From assembly GCA_964342385.1 (NCBI GenBank), contig CAYFGP010000012.1, positions 1 to 64,000 of the forward strand: a DNA stretch of 64,000 bases. Reading direction: 5' to 3'. Positions 36,367-45,605 of the stretch are shown one piece after another; within the stretch, counting starts at the first letter, position 1, and every line of letters begins with the position of its first letter. The translations under genes and the position numbers were made by a program. The notes under the pieces are model-generated. The model had not been told where the DNA came from, ran no database searches, and saw only the letters and a list, made by a program, of their open reading frames with translations. Origin of the DNA: Oceanospirillum sp964342385 (GTDB lineage Bacteria > Pseudomonadota > Gammaproteobacteria > Pseudomonadales > Halomonadaceae).

Positions 36367-37686
36367 TTGGACAACCTACAAGATTACGTACACTGGTTTC
36401 GTAATTCGTCGCCTTATATCAATGCCCATCGTGGTCGCACTTTTGTCCTGTTGCTGGACGGCTTTGCCCTGCAGCATCAAAACTTCACTAATATCGTTAA
36501 TGATCTGGCGCTGTTAAACAGCCTGGGCGTGCGCTTAGTTGTAGCCTTTGGTGCGCAGCCTCAGATCCGACAAAGATTAGCCCGGCGCCAGCTTGAGTTG
36601 GAGTTTTTTGGTCAGCGACCTGTGATTAGTTCTGAGGCGATGGAGAGTGTTAAGGATGCCGCAGGGTCCGCTTGTATCGAGCTGCAATCCCGTCTCTCTC
36701 TTGGTTTGCCCAATTCACCTATGCACGGTGCAGGTATTCGTGTCTCCAGTGGTAATATGCTGACGGCTCGGCCTCTGGGTGTGATTAATGGTCAGGACTT
36801 TGGTCATGCCGGCATTGTGCGCAGTGTGGATTGTGCTGCGGTGAATCGTCAGTTGGATGATGGCGCTATTGTGTTGTTACCGCCTATTGGCTTTTCTCCT
36901 ACGGGGGAGGTGTTTTCCCTGTCGGTTGAAGAGGTGGCTACGCGAGCGGCTATTGAATTGAAGGCTGATAAGCTGATTGTATTTGGTGAGCAGAGAGGCC
37001 TGTTAGATGGTGAGGGGCAGGTTATTCGCGATATGTCGCCTAAACAAGCTGGTTTGTTATTGGATCAATTGTCTGAAGAGGAGACACTCTACTCTTCGCT
37101 GCAGGCTGCCTGGCAGGCCAGTCGTTTTGGTGTTGGGCGTGCTCATCTGATCAGCTATCAGCAGGATGGCGCTCTTCTGGAAGAGCTGTTTACCCGCAAT
37201 GGTGGTGGCACCATGATCACGCAAGAGCTATATGAACAGGTGCGTGATGCCAGTATTGATGATGTAGGCGGTATTCTGGAACTGATTCAACCTCTTGAAG
37301 AGCAAGGGGTGTTGGTACGCCGCTCCCGTGAGCGTCTGGAAACGGAAATCGATCAATTCACGGTGGTTGAACTGGATGGCATGATCGTCGCTTGTGCTGC
37401 GCTTTATCCGTATATGGATGAGCAGGATGATCGTATTGGTGAGCTGGCGTGTGTTGCGGTCGATCCGCAATATCGAGGTGGTGATCGAGGGGGGTTAATC
37501 CTGCAGCATATTGAGAAACGCTCACGGCGCTTAGGCTTAAGATCTTTATTTGTCTTAACCACTCATACTGCGCACTGGTTTCGGGAAAGGGGCTTTGAAC
37601 CTGCTGGAGTGGATGCTCTGCCGCAAAGTCGTCAGCAGCTGTATAACTGGCAGAGAAACTCTAAGATTTTTGTGAAAAAACTTTAG
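36367..37686 (+). CDS. argA: Amino-acid N-acetyltransferase (N-acetylglutamate synthase) ArgA
   Basis: The first step of arginine synthesis: acetyl-CoA plus glutamate to N-acetylglutamate. The 439-residue protein has an N-terminal amino-acid-kinase-like domain (about 1-285; WFRNSSPYINAHRGRTFVLLLDG, GAQPQIRQRL) and a C-terminal GNAT domain (about 295-435; GELACVAVDPQYRGGDRGGLIL and FVLTTHTAHWFRERGF). The start appears to be a TTG at 36367, because no ATG or GTG in frame fits the family N terminus; GGACTGA upstream is a weak site. Arginine feedback inhibition is known for the family. It stands alone with no other arg genes near. Confidence 0.93.
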   Translation: MDNLQDYVHWFRNSSPYINAHRGRTFVLLLDGFALQHQNFTNIVNDLALLNSLGVRLVVAFGAQPQIRQRLARRQLELEFFGQRPVISSEAMESVKDAAGSACIELQSRLSLGLPNSPMHGAGIRVSSGNMLTARPLGVINGQDFGHAGIVRSVDCAAVNRQLDDGAIVLLPPIGFSPTGEVFSLSVEEVATRAAIELKADKLIVFGEQRGLLDGEGQVIRDMSPKQAGLLLDQLSEEETLYSSLQAAWQASRFGVGRAHLISYQQDGALLEELFTRNGGGTMITQELYEQVRDASIDDVGGILELIQPLEEQGVLVRRSRERLETEIDQFTVVELDGMIVACAALYPYMDEQDDRIGELACVAVDPQYRGGDRGGLILQHIEKRSRRLGLRSLFVLTTHTAHWFRERGFEPAGVDALPQSRQQLYNWQRNSKIFVKKL

Positions 37687-37743
37687 CCATTAAGCCTGTT
37701 AACTGTGCTGAAGAGAGCTTAATAACGTCAGTATTTGCGGGCA

Positions 37744-37771
37744 TAAAAAAAGCGGGAACGATATTCCCGCT
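37744..37771 (-). terminator. Intrinsic terminator of ald
   Basis: On the minus strand AGCGGGAA pairs with TTCCCGCT around a five-base loop, followed by seven Ts (37744-37750), 25 bases after the ald stop. Confidence 0.85.
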
Positions 37772-37795
37772 AACAACTTAAGCAAAAGACCTGTA

Positions 37796-38911
37796 TCACC
37801 CGACAATCTTTGTCGGATTAATGTAAGCATAGCCTAGACTTTCGGCTACCGCCTGATTTGTTACCTGCCCTGCATGAATATTTAGCCCATTCTTCAAATG
37901 CTTATCGTCTTTTAATGCATGTTGCCAACCTTTGTCTGCCAGCTCTAAAACGAACGGCAGCGTAGCGTTGGTTAATGCCAGGGTTGAGGTGCGCGCTACG
38001 GCTCCAGGCATGTTTGCTACACAATAATGAACGATACCTTCTTCAGTATAGACCGGATTATCGTGAGTGGTAGCTCGACTGGTTTCAAAACAGCCACCTT
38101 GGTCAATGGCGACATCCACCAGTACGCTACCTGGCATCATCTGTTTTAGCATCTGGCGCGTGATTAGTTTAGGGGCTGCTGCACCCGGTACCAGTACGGC
38201 ACCAATCACCAGGTCACTGCGGCGAATGCAGGTCAACAGGGACTCTTTAGTGGAAAACAGGGTTTTGCACTGACCATGGAAACGGGTATCCAGTTCACGC
38301 ATACGTGGAATAGAGCGATCGAGAATCGTGACTTCGGCACCCATGCCGATGGCCATGCGGGCCGCGTTTTCACCCACTACGCCACCACCAATAATAGTGA
38401 CATGAGCGGGCTCAACGCCGGGTACGCCACCTAACAGTACGCCGCAACCGCCCATGGATTTTTCCAGGCAGCGAGCTCCAGCCTGTACCGATAAACGGCC
38501 AGCCACTTCACTCATCGGGGCCAATAAAGGCAGGCCGCCATGATCATCGGTCACTGTTTCGTAAGCGATGGCGGAGCAGCCCGAGTTGATCAGGCCTAAG
38601 GTCTGGTTAGGATCTGGGGCTAGGTGCAGATAAGTGAAAAGTACCTGGCCGCTTCTCAGGCGCTGAATCTCTTCCACCTGCGGCTCTTTTACTTTGACGA
38701 TCAGTTCGGCGCGGTTAAACAGCGTTTGGGCATCGCTGACAATCTCAGCGCCGGCGGCCTGATAGTTCAGGTCATTAAAGCCGATGGCGCTGCCGGCATC
38801 CTGTTGTACCAGCACTTGATGGCCTCTGTGAGTCAGCTCTGCGACGCCACCGGGGGTCATCCCAACCCGGTATTCCTGATTTTTTATCTCTTTGGGTATG
38901 CCAATCAGCAT
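37796..38911 (-). CDS. ald: Alanine dehydrogenase Ald
   Basis: NAD-dependent oxidative deamination of L-alanine to pyruvate and ammonia, usually catabolic. The 371-residue length is standard. Visible motifs are MLIGIPKEIKNQEYRVGMTP at the N terminus, the substrate-binding Lys in LIVKVKEPQ, the catalytic His region FTYLHLAPD, the Rossmann turn IIGGGVVGENAARMA and MPGAVARTSTLALTNATLP. A strong AAGGAG precedes ATG 38911. Ald is often induced by alanine through an Lrp-type regulator, but none is adjacent. It faces ilvD divergently across a 342-base gap. Confidence 0.95.
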   Translation of the reverse strand: MLIGIPKEIKNQEYRVGMTPGGVAELTHRGHQVLVQQDAGSAIGFNDLNYQAAGAEIVSDAQTLFNRAELIVKVKEPQVEEIQRLRSGQVLFTYLHLAPDPNQTLGLINSGCSAIAYETVTDDHGGLPLLAPMSEVAGRLSVQAGARCLEKSMGGCGVLLGGVPGVEPAHVTIIGGGVVGENAARMAIGMGAEVTILDRSIPRMRELDTRFHGQCKTLFSTKESLLTCIRRSDLVIGAVLVPGAAAPKLITRQMLKQMMPGSVLVDVAIDQGGCFETSRATTHDNPVYTEEGIVHYCVANMPGAVARTSTLALTNATLPFVLELADKGWQHALKDDKHLKNGLNIHAGQVTNQAVAESLGYAYINPTKIVG

Positions 38912-39253
38912 GGTTGTTCTCCTTGGCTGCTGTGGGGCAGCATCTCCCTCAAATAGTTGTTCTAGCCTGATTATAGATCAGAGGTGGCAGGAAAAAACGG
39001 TCTGTTTTCAGGCGCTTTTTAGTGGTTTTCGCTAGTGGTTAGTTTTAGTCGGAATTAGTGTCTGAAATTTGCGTCCGGAACTTGTGGTTGGAAAATCATT
39101 CCAAGCTTTGTCTACTGCAGATTAGGCTTGTACCTAGCCAACGGCGCTTCACAATGGTAAAACGTCCCCTGCAAGTGCTAATACTGAATTGATTAAAACG
39201 ACGGATGCCTGATTAGGCCATCGGTCATTGAAAATAGCTGTTGAGGAATACCC
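38912..39253. other. 342-base divergent intergenic region between ald and ilvD
   Basis: It contains the candidate ilvD promoter at 39088-39116. The predicted ilvD leader of about 130 bases has two small hairpins, GGCT-TGTACCT-AGCC and GCCT-GATT-AGGC. No leader peptide rich in branched-chain amino acids is seen. Confidence 0.35.
39088..39116 (+). promoter_or_regulatory. Candidate ilvD promoter with overlapping inverted repeat
   Basis: TTGGAA (39088-39093), 17 bases and TCTACT (39111-39116). TTGGAA-N5-TTCCAA forms a short inverted repeat over the -35 region, a possible operator. Each hexamer matches consensus at four of six positions. Confidence 0.4.
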
Positions 39254-41086
39254 ATGCCCGAGTACCGCTCAAAAACCTCCACCGCAGGTCGTAATATGGC
39301 TGGCGCCCGTGCCCTGTGGCGCGCTACTGGTATGAAAGATGATGACTTTCAAAAACCCATTATTGCGGTGGTTAACTCCTTCACTCAATTTGTACCGGGC
39401 CACGTTCACCTGAAGGATATGGGCCAGCTGGTGGCTCGTGAAATTGAGCAAGCCGGTGGTGTAGCGAAAGAGTTTAATACCATTGCCATTGATGATGGTA
39501 TCGCCATGGGTCATGACGGCATGCTGTACAGTCTGCCATCCCGTGACATTATCGCGGATTCCGTGGAATACATGGTGAATGCTCACTGTGCTGATGCCAT
39601 GGTGTGTATCTCAAACTGTGACAAGATCACACCGGGGATGCTGATGGCGGCAATGCGCTTGAATATCCCGGTGATCTTTGTTTCCGGTGGCCCAATGGAA
39701 GCGGGTAAAACCAAGCTGGCGGATCATAAGCTGGATCTGGTGGATGCTATGGTGCTGGCGGTTGATCCCGATGCATCGGATGAGCTGGTGGATGCGGTTG
39801 AGCGTTCTGCGTGTCCAACTTGTGGTTCCTGTTCCGGTATGTTCACGGCAAACTCCATGAACTGTCTGGCAGAAGCACTGGGTCTGGCGCTACCGGGTAA
39901 CGGTACTGTGGTTGCGACGCATGCGGATCGTGAGCAGCTGTTTAAGTGTGCTGGTCATCGTATCGTTGAGATGACTAAAGAATACTATGAGCAGGACAAC
40001 GATCGCCTGTTACCACGTAATGTGGGCTTTAAAGCATTTGAAAATGCGATTGCGCTGGATATCGCCATGGGTGGTTCCACTAATACGATTCTGCACCTGT
40101 TGGCTATTGCCCAGGAAGCGGAGATCGACTTCACCATGAAGGATATCGATCGTATGTCCCGTGAAGTGCCGCAGCTATGTAAGGTGGCACCAAACACTCA
40201 GCAGTACCATATCGAAGATGTGCACCGTGCCGGTGGCATTATGGGGATTCTGGGTGAGCTGGATCGTGCCGGCAAACTGCATACTGACGTACCGACCGTT
40301 CATGCTGCGGATATGAAAGCGGCGCTGGATGAATGGGATATTATGCGCAGCCCTTCTGAGGCCGTGATGGAGTTCTACAAAGCAGGTCCTGCAGGTATTC
40401 CAACGCAAACCGCATTCAGTCAGGCGACACGCTGGCCGACACTGGATGGTGATCGCGCCAACGGTTGTATCCGTTCACTGGAGAATGCCTTCTCTCTGGA
40501 AGGTGGTCTGGCGGTACTGCACGGTAATATCGCGCTGGACGGTTGTGTAGTGAAATCTGCCGGTGTGGATGAGTCTATTCTGGTATTTGAAGGTCCGGCT
40601 CATATCACAGAATCTCAGGATGAAGCGGTTGCTAATATTCTGGATGACAAAGTGAAAGCTGGTGATGTGGTGATCGTACGTTACGAAGGCCCACAGGGTG
40701 GTCCGGGTATGCAGGAGATGCTGTACCCAACGTCGTACATCAAGTCCAAAGGTTTGGGTAAGGCGTGTGCACTGCTGACCGATGGTCGTTTCTCTGGTGG
40801 TACTTCGGGTCTGTCTATCGGTCACGTATCCCCTGAGGCTGCTGCTGGCGGTGCCATTGGCCTGGTGCGTAATGGCGATATCATTCGTATTGATATTCCA
40901 AACCGTACCATCGATGTACTGCTGTCAGACGAAGAGCTGGCAGCTCGTCGAGCGGAGCAGGACAAGCTGGGTTGGAAGCCGGTTGAGGAGCGTCCACGTA
41001 AAGTGTCTGCGGCGCTGAAGGCCTACGCTAAATTAGCGACTTCCGCTGATAAAGGTGCTGTGCGGGACCTGTCCAAACTGGATTAA
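39254..41086 (+). CDS. ilvD: Dihydroxy-acid dehydratase IlvD
   Basis: Dehydrates dihydroxy-acids to 2-keto acids in isoleucine and valine synthesis. The 610-residue cytoplasmic iron-sulfur enzyme carries cluster cysteines in CISNCDKITPGM and CPTCGSCSGMFTANSMNCL. The Mg site region is AIDDGIAMGHDGM, and the C-terminal GRFSGGTSGLSIGHVSPEAA is typical. ATG 39254 follows GAGGAA. The length and motifs fit the [4Fe-4S] type of Escherichia. It is a single gene followed by a terminator. Confidence 0.97.
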   Translation: MPEYRSKTSTAGRNMAGARALWRATGMKDDDFQKPIIAVVNSFTQFVPGHVHLKDMGQLVAREIEQAGGVAKEFNTIAIDDGIAMGHDGMLYSLPSRDIIADSVEYMVNAHCADAMVCISNCDKITPGMLMAAMRLNIPVIFVSGGPMEAGKTKLADHKLDLVDAMVLAVDPDASDELVDAVERSACPTCGSCSGMFTANSMNCLAEALGLALPGNGTVVATHADREQLFKCAGHRIVEMTKEYYEQDNDRLLPRNVGFKAFENAIALDIAMGGSTNTILHLLAIAQEAEIDFTMKDIDRMSREVPQLCKVAPNTQQYHIEDVHRAGGIMGILGELDRAGKLHTDVPTVHAADMKAALDEWDIMRSPSEAVMEFYKAGPAGIPTQTAFSQATRWPTLDGDRANGCIRSLENAFSLEGGLAVLHGNIALDGCVVKSAGVDESILVFEGPAHITESQDEAVANILDDKVKAGDVVIVRYEGPQGGPGMQEMLYPTSYIKSKGLGKACALLTDGRFSGGTSGLSIGHVSPEAAAGGAIGLVRNGDIIRIDIPNRTIDVLLSDEELAARRAEQDKLGWKPVEERPRKVSAALKAYAKLATSADKGAVRDLSKLD

Positions 41087-41113
41087 TCATAACTAATCCA
41101 GACTAGATCTAAT

Positions 41114-41145
41114 CGCTCCGAGGTTTTTCCTTGGAGCGGTTCTTT
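41114..41145 (+). terminator. Intrinsic terminator of ilvD
   Basis: CGCTCCGAGG (41114-41123) and CCTTGGAGCG (41129-41138) form a ten-base stem with one G-T pair and a TTTTT loop, followed by GTTCTTT. Confidence 0.8.
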
Positions 41146-41473
41146 AAAGCCTTGGTTTTATGCTGTTATCAAAAGGCTTTGTCTTGGTGTTGTTCCTACA
41201 TTCCATAAACAAACGTCATACATAACTCTCTGAGTCAGTGTGTAAAAATGAGAACCACTGCCGGGAACGCTGTGTGATTGTTGTGTTACGCTTCCGCATT
41301 TTCTGTGGGCAGGGCATCTGAGTGAGAATTTGAAGTCGGTAAGCCGGATCCTTGGTGCATGCTTGCGGAGCTTGTTGACTGGGTGCTAGTATGCCCGACT
41401 TGTGTGTGCTGTATCAGTGCTATATGCCCGTTTATGGGTGTGCTTTCTATCGCTTTATTACCTGAATGTATTA
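41146..41473. other. Leader region of the polysaccharide locus
   Basis: About 330 bases without a credible gene, upstream of the sugar phosphotransferase gene. TGTGATTGTTGTGTTA at 41273-41288 has one good half of a CRP-type site and a poor second half. No clear promoter pair can be named. Confidence 0.3.
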
Positions 41474-42865
41474 ATGAAAAAGTTTGCTTTTAACAGCACT
41501 ATCCTGCCGCTGATGTTGCCCCAGTTAATCGATCTGATTGCTGTTCTTGCCGCTAGCTTCTTTGCGAGCATTTTGATGCTCAGCCCCGATCTTCAAGGTA
41601 TTTATCTCAGCCATCTGCCACTGGGTATCTTGTGCTACTTCTTTGCCGCCTATGTAGGGCGTTTGTATGGTTCCTGGCGAGGGGTGCACAAAGCTAAATT
41701 GGCATTGCAGTTGGGGATGTCTTGGTTGCTTGCCAGTGTGGTTTTTATCTATATCGTTACCATGTTGAAAACGCTGCCTGACCTTTCCAGAGGGTGGATG
41801 TTGTTGTGGGTGTTGGGTGGCTTTTTTGTCTCCGTATCTGCTCGTCTGGTGTTATACAGCTTTGCCCGCTGGTTTCGGCAGCGTGGTTTGGATCAGAAAA
41901 GAGTGCTATTGATAGGTTCGGTAGAATCCTGTCAAAGAGTAAGAGCCAAGCTGGCTAATCAAAGCAATTTAGGCTTTGTTTTTGTGGATGATTACATTGT
42001 CCGTTCAAGCGATAGTCCCGATGGCCTTGTTGTGATGGATGAGGGAGAGGGAGCGCCGGATCTGGATCAGCTGGTTGTCGATGGCGAGTATGATGAGGCT
42101 TGGATTGCCCTTCCCGTTTCGCAGGGGCATATCGTCAGGTCGTTGCATGAGCGCATGAATCGGTTAACGATCAATATCCGTTATCTGCCTGACCTATCAG
42201 ATTTTCGATTATTCAATCATAGGGTGACTGAAATCGGTCCCTTGTTTGCTTTGGATCTGTCCAAGACACCGTTTGAAGGTGGTGCGCGTCTGGTCAAAGC
42301 GATAGAGGATTATATCTTAGGCTTTATCCTTTTTATGATCAGCGCCCCAGTCATGTTTGTGATTGCTGGGTTGATCAAGCTGACCTCGCCGGGGCCTGTA
42401 TTGTTTAAGCAATATCGCCAGGGGCTTGATGGCAAGTTATTCAAGATTTACAAGTTCAGAACGATGCACTTTGGTGCTGAGAAACAATTTGCTCAGGCTC
42501 AGCACGGTGATCCAAGAGTGACTCGTTTGGGGCAGTTTCTAAGGCGTACCAGTCTGGATGAATTGCCGCAGTTTTTTAATGTCTTGCAAGGGCGTATGTC
42601 GATTGTTGGACCCAGGCCGCATGTGCCTGAGCAGAACTCGTATTACTCGACTGTGATTGATGATTATATGCAGCGACACAGAGTAAAACCGGGTATTACG
42701 GGGTGGGCTCAGGTGAATGGTTTACGGGGTTTGACCGACACCGATGATGCGATGAGAAAGCGAGTAGAATATGACTTCTACTATATCAATAACTGGTCAT
42801 TCCTATTGGATATACGCATCGTCATCATGACGGTATTTAATGGTTTTTTAAACGCTCAACCCTAG
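41474..42865 (+). CDS. Undecaprenyl-phosphate sugar phosphotransferase (WcaJ-like, polyprenyl initiating transferase)
   Basis: Starts repeat-unit assembly by moving a sugar-1-phosphate (glucose for WcaJ) onto undecaprenyl phosphate. The 463-residue protein has four N-terminal membrane helices, a CoA-binding-like cytoplasmic domain (RVLLIGSVESCQRV) and a fifth hydrophobic segment (ILGFILFMISAPVMFVIAGLI). The catalytic domain has KLTSPGPVLFKQYRQG, FKIYKFRTM, RRTSLDELPQFFNVLQG, SIVGPRP and VKPGITGWAQVNGLRG. I chose ATG 41474 for MKKFAFNSTILP; the longer upstream frame is not family-like. It opens the polysaccharide locus. The sugar specificity is inferred only from family resemblance. Confidence 0.9.
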   Translation: MKKFAFNSTILPLMLPQLIDLIAVLAASFFASILMLSPDLQGIYLSHLPLGILCYFFAAYVGRLYGSWRGVHKAKLALQLGMSWLLASVVFIYIVTMLKTLPDLSRGWMLLWVLGGFFVSVSARLVLYSFARWFRQRGLDQKRVLLIGSVESCQRVRAKLANQSNLGFVFVDDYIVRSSDSPDGLVVMDEGEGAPDLDQLVVDGEYDEAWIALPVSQGHIVRSLHERMNRLTINIRYLPDLSDFRLFNHRVTEIGPLFALDLSKTPFEGGARLVKAIEDYILGFILFMISAPVMFVIAGLIKLTSPGPVLFKQYRQGLDGKLFKIYKFRTMHFGAEKQFAQAQHGDPRVTRLGQFLRRTSLDELPQFFNVLQGRMSIVGPRPHVPEQNSYYSTVIDDYMQRHRVKPGITGWAQVNGLRGLTDTDDAMRKRVEYDFYYINNWSFLLDIRIVIMTVFNGFLNAQP

Positions 42866-42937
42866 CGACTCCAGTCGCATGGTGTGCTTGCTCTGTCTTT
42901 TTAAATTTCAAATTTATTGGTGTTAATGGGTGTAATT

Positions 42938-44428
42938 ATGTCTTTGGTTCCTGTTGTGCTTTCCGGAGGTGCAGGTAGTCGTTTATGGCCTGCGTCAAGA
43001 AAACTACACCCTAAACCTTTTATGTCTCTGCCTGATGGTGGCACCTTGATGGGACGTACTTTTCAACGTGCTTCAGCTTTGCCTGGTGTGGAAAAAGTAT
43101 TAACCGTTACAAACCGGGACTTGTACTTCCATACTCGGGATGAGTTTGATCGTTTGCAGGGCGAGGGGCAGTTGCCTGAGCTATTAAAGCAGGGCTATCT
43201 GTTGGAGCCGATTGGGCGTAATACCGCTCCGGCAATCGCCGCTGCCGCGTTACATATTCAGGCTCAGTATGGCGATGATACATGCCTGTTGGTGATGCCT
43301 GCTGATCACTTAATGTTGGATGAAGCCTCTTTTTCACAGGCAGTACAAGCCGCTCAACAGTTGGCGGCTAAAGGTTATCTGGTGACATTTGGGATTCAGC
43401 CTGATAAGCCTGAAACAGGTTTTGGTTATATTCAGGCGGCTAAAGACTTCGATACTAATCATTTCCCGCAGAGCGATTTTGTTCAGGGTTATCCTGTGAG
43501 TCGTTTTGTGGAAAAACCTGATCTGGAAACGGCCCAGGCTTATGTGGCCAGTGGTGAATACTTCTGGAATGCGGGGATCTTCTGCTTTACTGCAGGTCAT
43601 GTACTGAGTGAGCTGGAACGTCACGCTCCAGAGATGCTAAACAGTATGAAGAAAACCCTGGCGGCGTCGGATGTGACGTCTGGTAAGCAGTTGGAGCAAC
43701 TGGAACTGGATTTAGACACCTTCAGGGCCGTTGAAGATATCTCCATCGATTATGCTCTGTTGGAAAAATCGGATCGTGTGGCTGTTGTGCCTGGTGACTT
43801 TGGGTGGAGTGATATCGGTTCCTGGTCGGCCTTTAGCGAGTTGCTGCCACAAGATCAGCAAGGTAATCGTGTCTTCGGCGATGTGATCGCTTTAGATTCC
43901 CGCAATACCACTATTCATAGCCCTTGCGCACTTACTGCAACAGTTGGGGTTGATGATTTAATCATTGTTAATACGGATGATGCCCTGCTGGTGGCCCACA
44001 AGGATTCTGCTCAGGATGTGAAGAAGATCGTCAGCGAGCTGTCCCGTAGTGGTCATGATGCGCACCTGGTGCATAAAACCGTGCATCGTCCCTGGGGGAC
44101 ATACACCACTCTGGAAGAAGATGAGCGTTTTAAAATTAAACGCATTGTGGTGAAGCCGGGTCAGCGTCTGTCTCTGCAGATGCATCATCACCGCAGTGAG
44201 CACTGGGTTGTGGTCAGTGGTATGGCCCGAGTTGAGCATGATGGACGTGAGTTTTTCCTTAACACCAATGAGTCCACCTTTATCCCAGCCGGGCATCAGC
44301 ATCGCTTAGAGAATCCGGGCGTGATCGATCTAGTGCTAATAGAGGTCCAAAGCGGTGATTATCTGGGGGAAGACGACATTGTGCGTTTAGATGATGTGTA
44401 TGGTCGTGTGATTGAGCAAGAGTGCTAA
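42938..44428 (+). CDS. manC: Mannose-1-phosphate guanylyltransferase / mannose-6-phosphate isomerase (ManC type)
   Basis: A 496-residue type II enzyme making GDP-mannose. The nucleotidyltransferase domain (about 1-345) has VVLSGGAGSRLWPASR, FVEKPDLETA and WNAGIFCF; the C-terminal cupin isomerase domain (about 375-490) has RPWGTYTTLEEDERFKIKRI, KPGQRLSLQMHHHRSEHW and IPAGHQHRLENPG. ATG 42938 follows GGGTG and gives the family start MSLVPVVLSGG. It supplies GDP-mannose for Gmd and Rmd encoded 12 kb downstream and directly for mannosyltransferases. Confidence 0.94.
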   Translation: MSLVPVVLSGGAGSRLWPASRKLHPKPFMSLPDGGTLMGRTFQRASALPGVEKVLTVTNRDLYFHTRDEFDRLQGEGQLPELLKQGYLLEPIGRNTAPAIAAAALHIQAQYGDDTCLLVMPADHLMLDEASFSQAVQAAQQLAAKGYLVTFGIQPDKPETGFGYIQAAKDFDTNHFPQSDFVQGYPVSRFVEKPDLETAQAYVASGEYFWNAGIFCFTAGHVLSELERHAPEMLNSMKKTLAASDVTSGKQLEQLELDLDTFRAVEDISIDYALLEKSDRVAVVPGDFGWSDIGSWSAFSELLPQDQQGNRVFGDVIALDSRNTTIHSPCALTATVGVDDLIIVNTDDALLVAHKDSAQDVKKIVSELSRSGHDAHLVHKTVHRPWGTYTTLEEDERFKIKRIVVKPGQRLSLQMHHHRSEHWVVVSGMARVEHDGREFFLNTNESTFIPAGHQHRLENPGVIDLVLIEVQSGDYLGEDDIVRLDDVYGRVIEQEC

Positions 44429-44492
44429 GGAGAAATGCTGAAGGCGCTGACACCTGATGAGGGCGTGAGTGACAAAGCTCTGATAGTTAACG

Positions 44493-45605
44493 ATGAAAGT
44501 TGCGATTATTCATGACTGGTTGGTGACCTGGGCGGGAGCTGAGAAAGTGCTGGCCCAGCTACTGACGGTTTATCCTCAGGCGGATCTCTACAGCACGGTT
44601 TATTTCCCTGATCAGGAGATGTCGGAGCAGCTGAATGGTCGCCACGTCAACACCAGTTTTATTCAGCGTTTGCCCGGTGCCAAGAGGTTTTATCGTAATT
44701 ATTTACCCTTGATGCCCATTGCCATTGAGCAGTTTGATCTATCGGACTACGACCTGGTGATTTCAAGCAGCCATGCGGTTGCCAAAGGGGTATTGACGGG
44801 GCCGGATCAGTATCATGTCTGCTACTGCCATTCACCCATGCGCTATGCCTGGGATCTGCAGCATCAATATCTGAAAGAATCAGGGGCGGGCAAGCTGAAA
44901 CAGCTGATGATGCGTTATCTGTTGCACAAACTGCGCCTGTGGGACTATCGAACCAGTGCCGGGGTTGATCTTTTTATCGCCAACTCGTCATTTATCGCCA
45001 GGCGTATCGATAAATGTTACCGCCGTATTGCACAGGTGGTACATCCTCCAGTAGATACTGAGTTTTTCTGTCCAGCAGATGATTCAGTACATAACGTAGA
45101 AAAAAAATACTATGTCACTGCGTCTAGAATGGTGCCCTATAAGCGTATGGATTTAATCGCAGAAGCCTTTGCTAATATGCCTGACAAGCAGCTCAGAATT
45201 ATTGGTGATGGCCCTGAATATGACAAAATCGCGGCTATCGCAGCCCAGGCGAGCAATATTGAGTTATTGGGTTATTGCACAGGTGATGCATTAAGACAGC
45301 AGCTCAGAGGGGCTGAGGCATTTGTTTTTGCCGCAGAAGAGGATTTCGGAATCGCGCCAGTAGAGGCTCAGGCTTGTGGTACTCCGGTGATCGCTTATGG
45401 CAAAGGTGGTGCTTTGGATAGTATCTCGGAAGAGAGTGGCGTGTTCTTTTCTGTTCAGAGTGTGCAAAGCCTGGTCGATGCGGTGCAATCTTTCGAGCAG
45501 CAAGCATTCTCCAGGCAGCAATGCCGAGCCAATTCAGAACGTTTTTCTGCGCAGGCGTTTTGTCGCAATTTTGTAGAAAAAATACAGCAGGCAGGTCAGT
45601 CTTGA
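44493..45605 (+). CDS. Glycosyltransferase family 4
   Basis: A 370-residue cytoplasmic/peripheral GT-B enzyme. The N-terminal domain starts VAIIHDWLVTWAGAEKVL and includes the family segment HVCYCHSPMRYAWDL. The C-terminal GT4 domain has YYVTASRMVPYKRMDLIAEAF, RIIGDGPEYDKI and the retaining-type EX7E in EEDFGIAPVEAQACGTPV. It resembles transferases found beside manC in O-antigen loci (WbaZ/WbdB-like), so a mannosyl or rhamnosyl role from a GDP-sugar is likely but not proven. The next glycosyltransferase overlaps its stop by a TTGA junction. Confidence 0.88.
   Translation: MKVAIIHDWLVTWAGAEKVLAQLLTVYPQADLYSTVYFPDQEMSEQLNGRHVNTSFIQRLPGAKRFYRNYLPLMPIAIEQFDLSDYDLVISSSHAVAKGVLTGPDQYHVCYCHSPMRYAWDLQHQYLKESGAGKLKQLMMRYLLHKLRLWDYRTSAGVDLFIANSSFIARRIDKCYRRIAQVVHPPVDTEFFCPADDSVHNVEKKYYVTASRMVPYKRMDLIAEAFANMPDKQLRIIGDGPEYDKIAAIAAQASNIELLGYCTGDALRQQLRGAEAFVFAAEEDFGIAPVEAQACGTPVIAYGKGGALDSISEESGVFFSVQSVQSLVDAVQSFEQQAFSRQQCRANSERFSAQAFCRNFVEKIQQAGQS

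Noticed and set aside
36335..36517. Short frame overlapping the start of argA
   Set aside because: It lies mostly within the argA coding region in another frame and has no ribosome site.
41273..41288. CRP-type site TGTGA-N6-TGTTA upstream of the polysaccharide locus
   Set aside because: Only one half matches; three mismatches in the other half make it too weak to call.
44435..44515. 26-codon frame before the first GT4 gene, with AAGGAG upstream and overlapping the GT start
   Set aside because: The site is only two bases from the ATG and nothing suggests a conserved peptide; it more probably reflects the end of the manC region.
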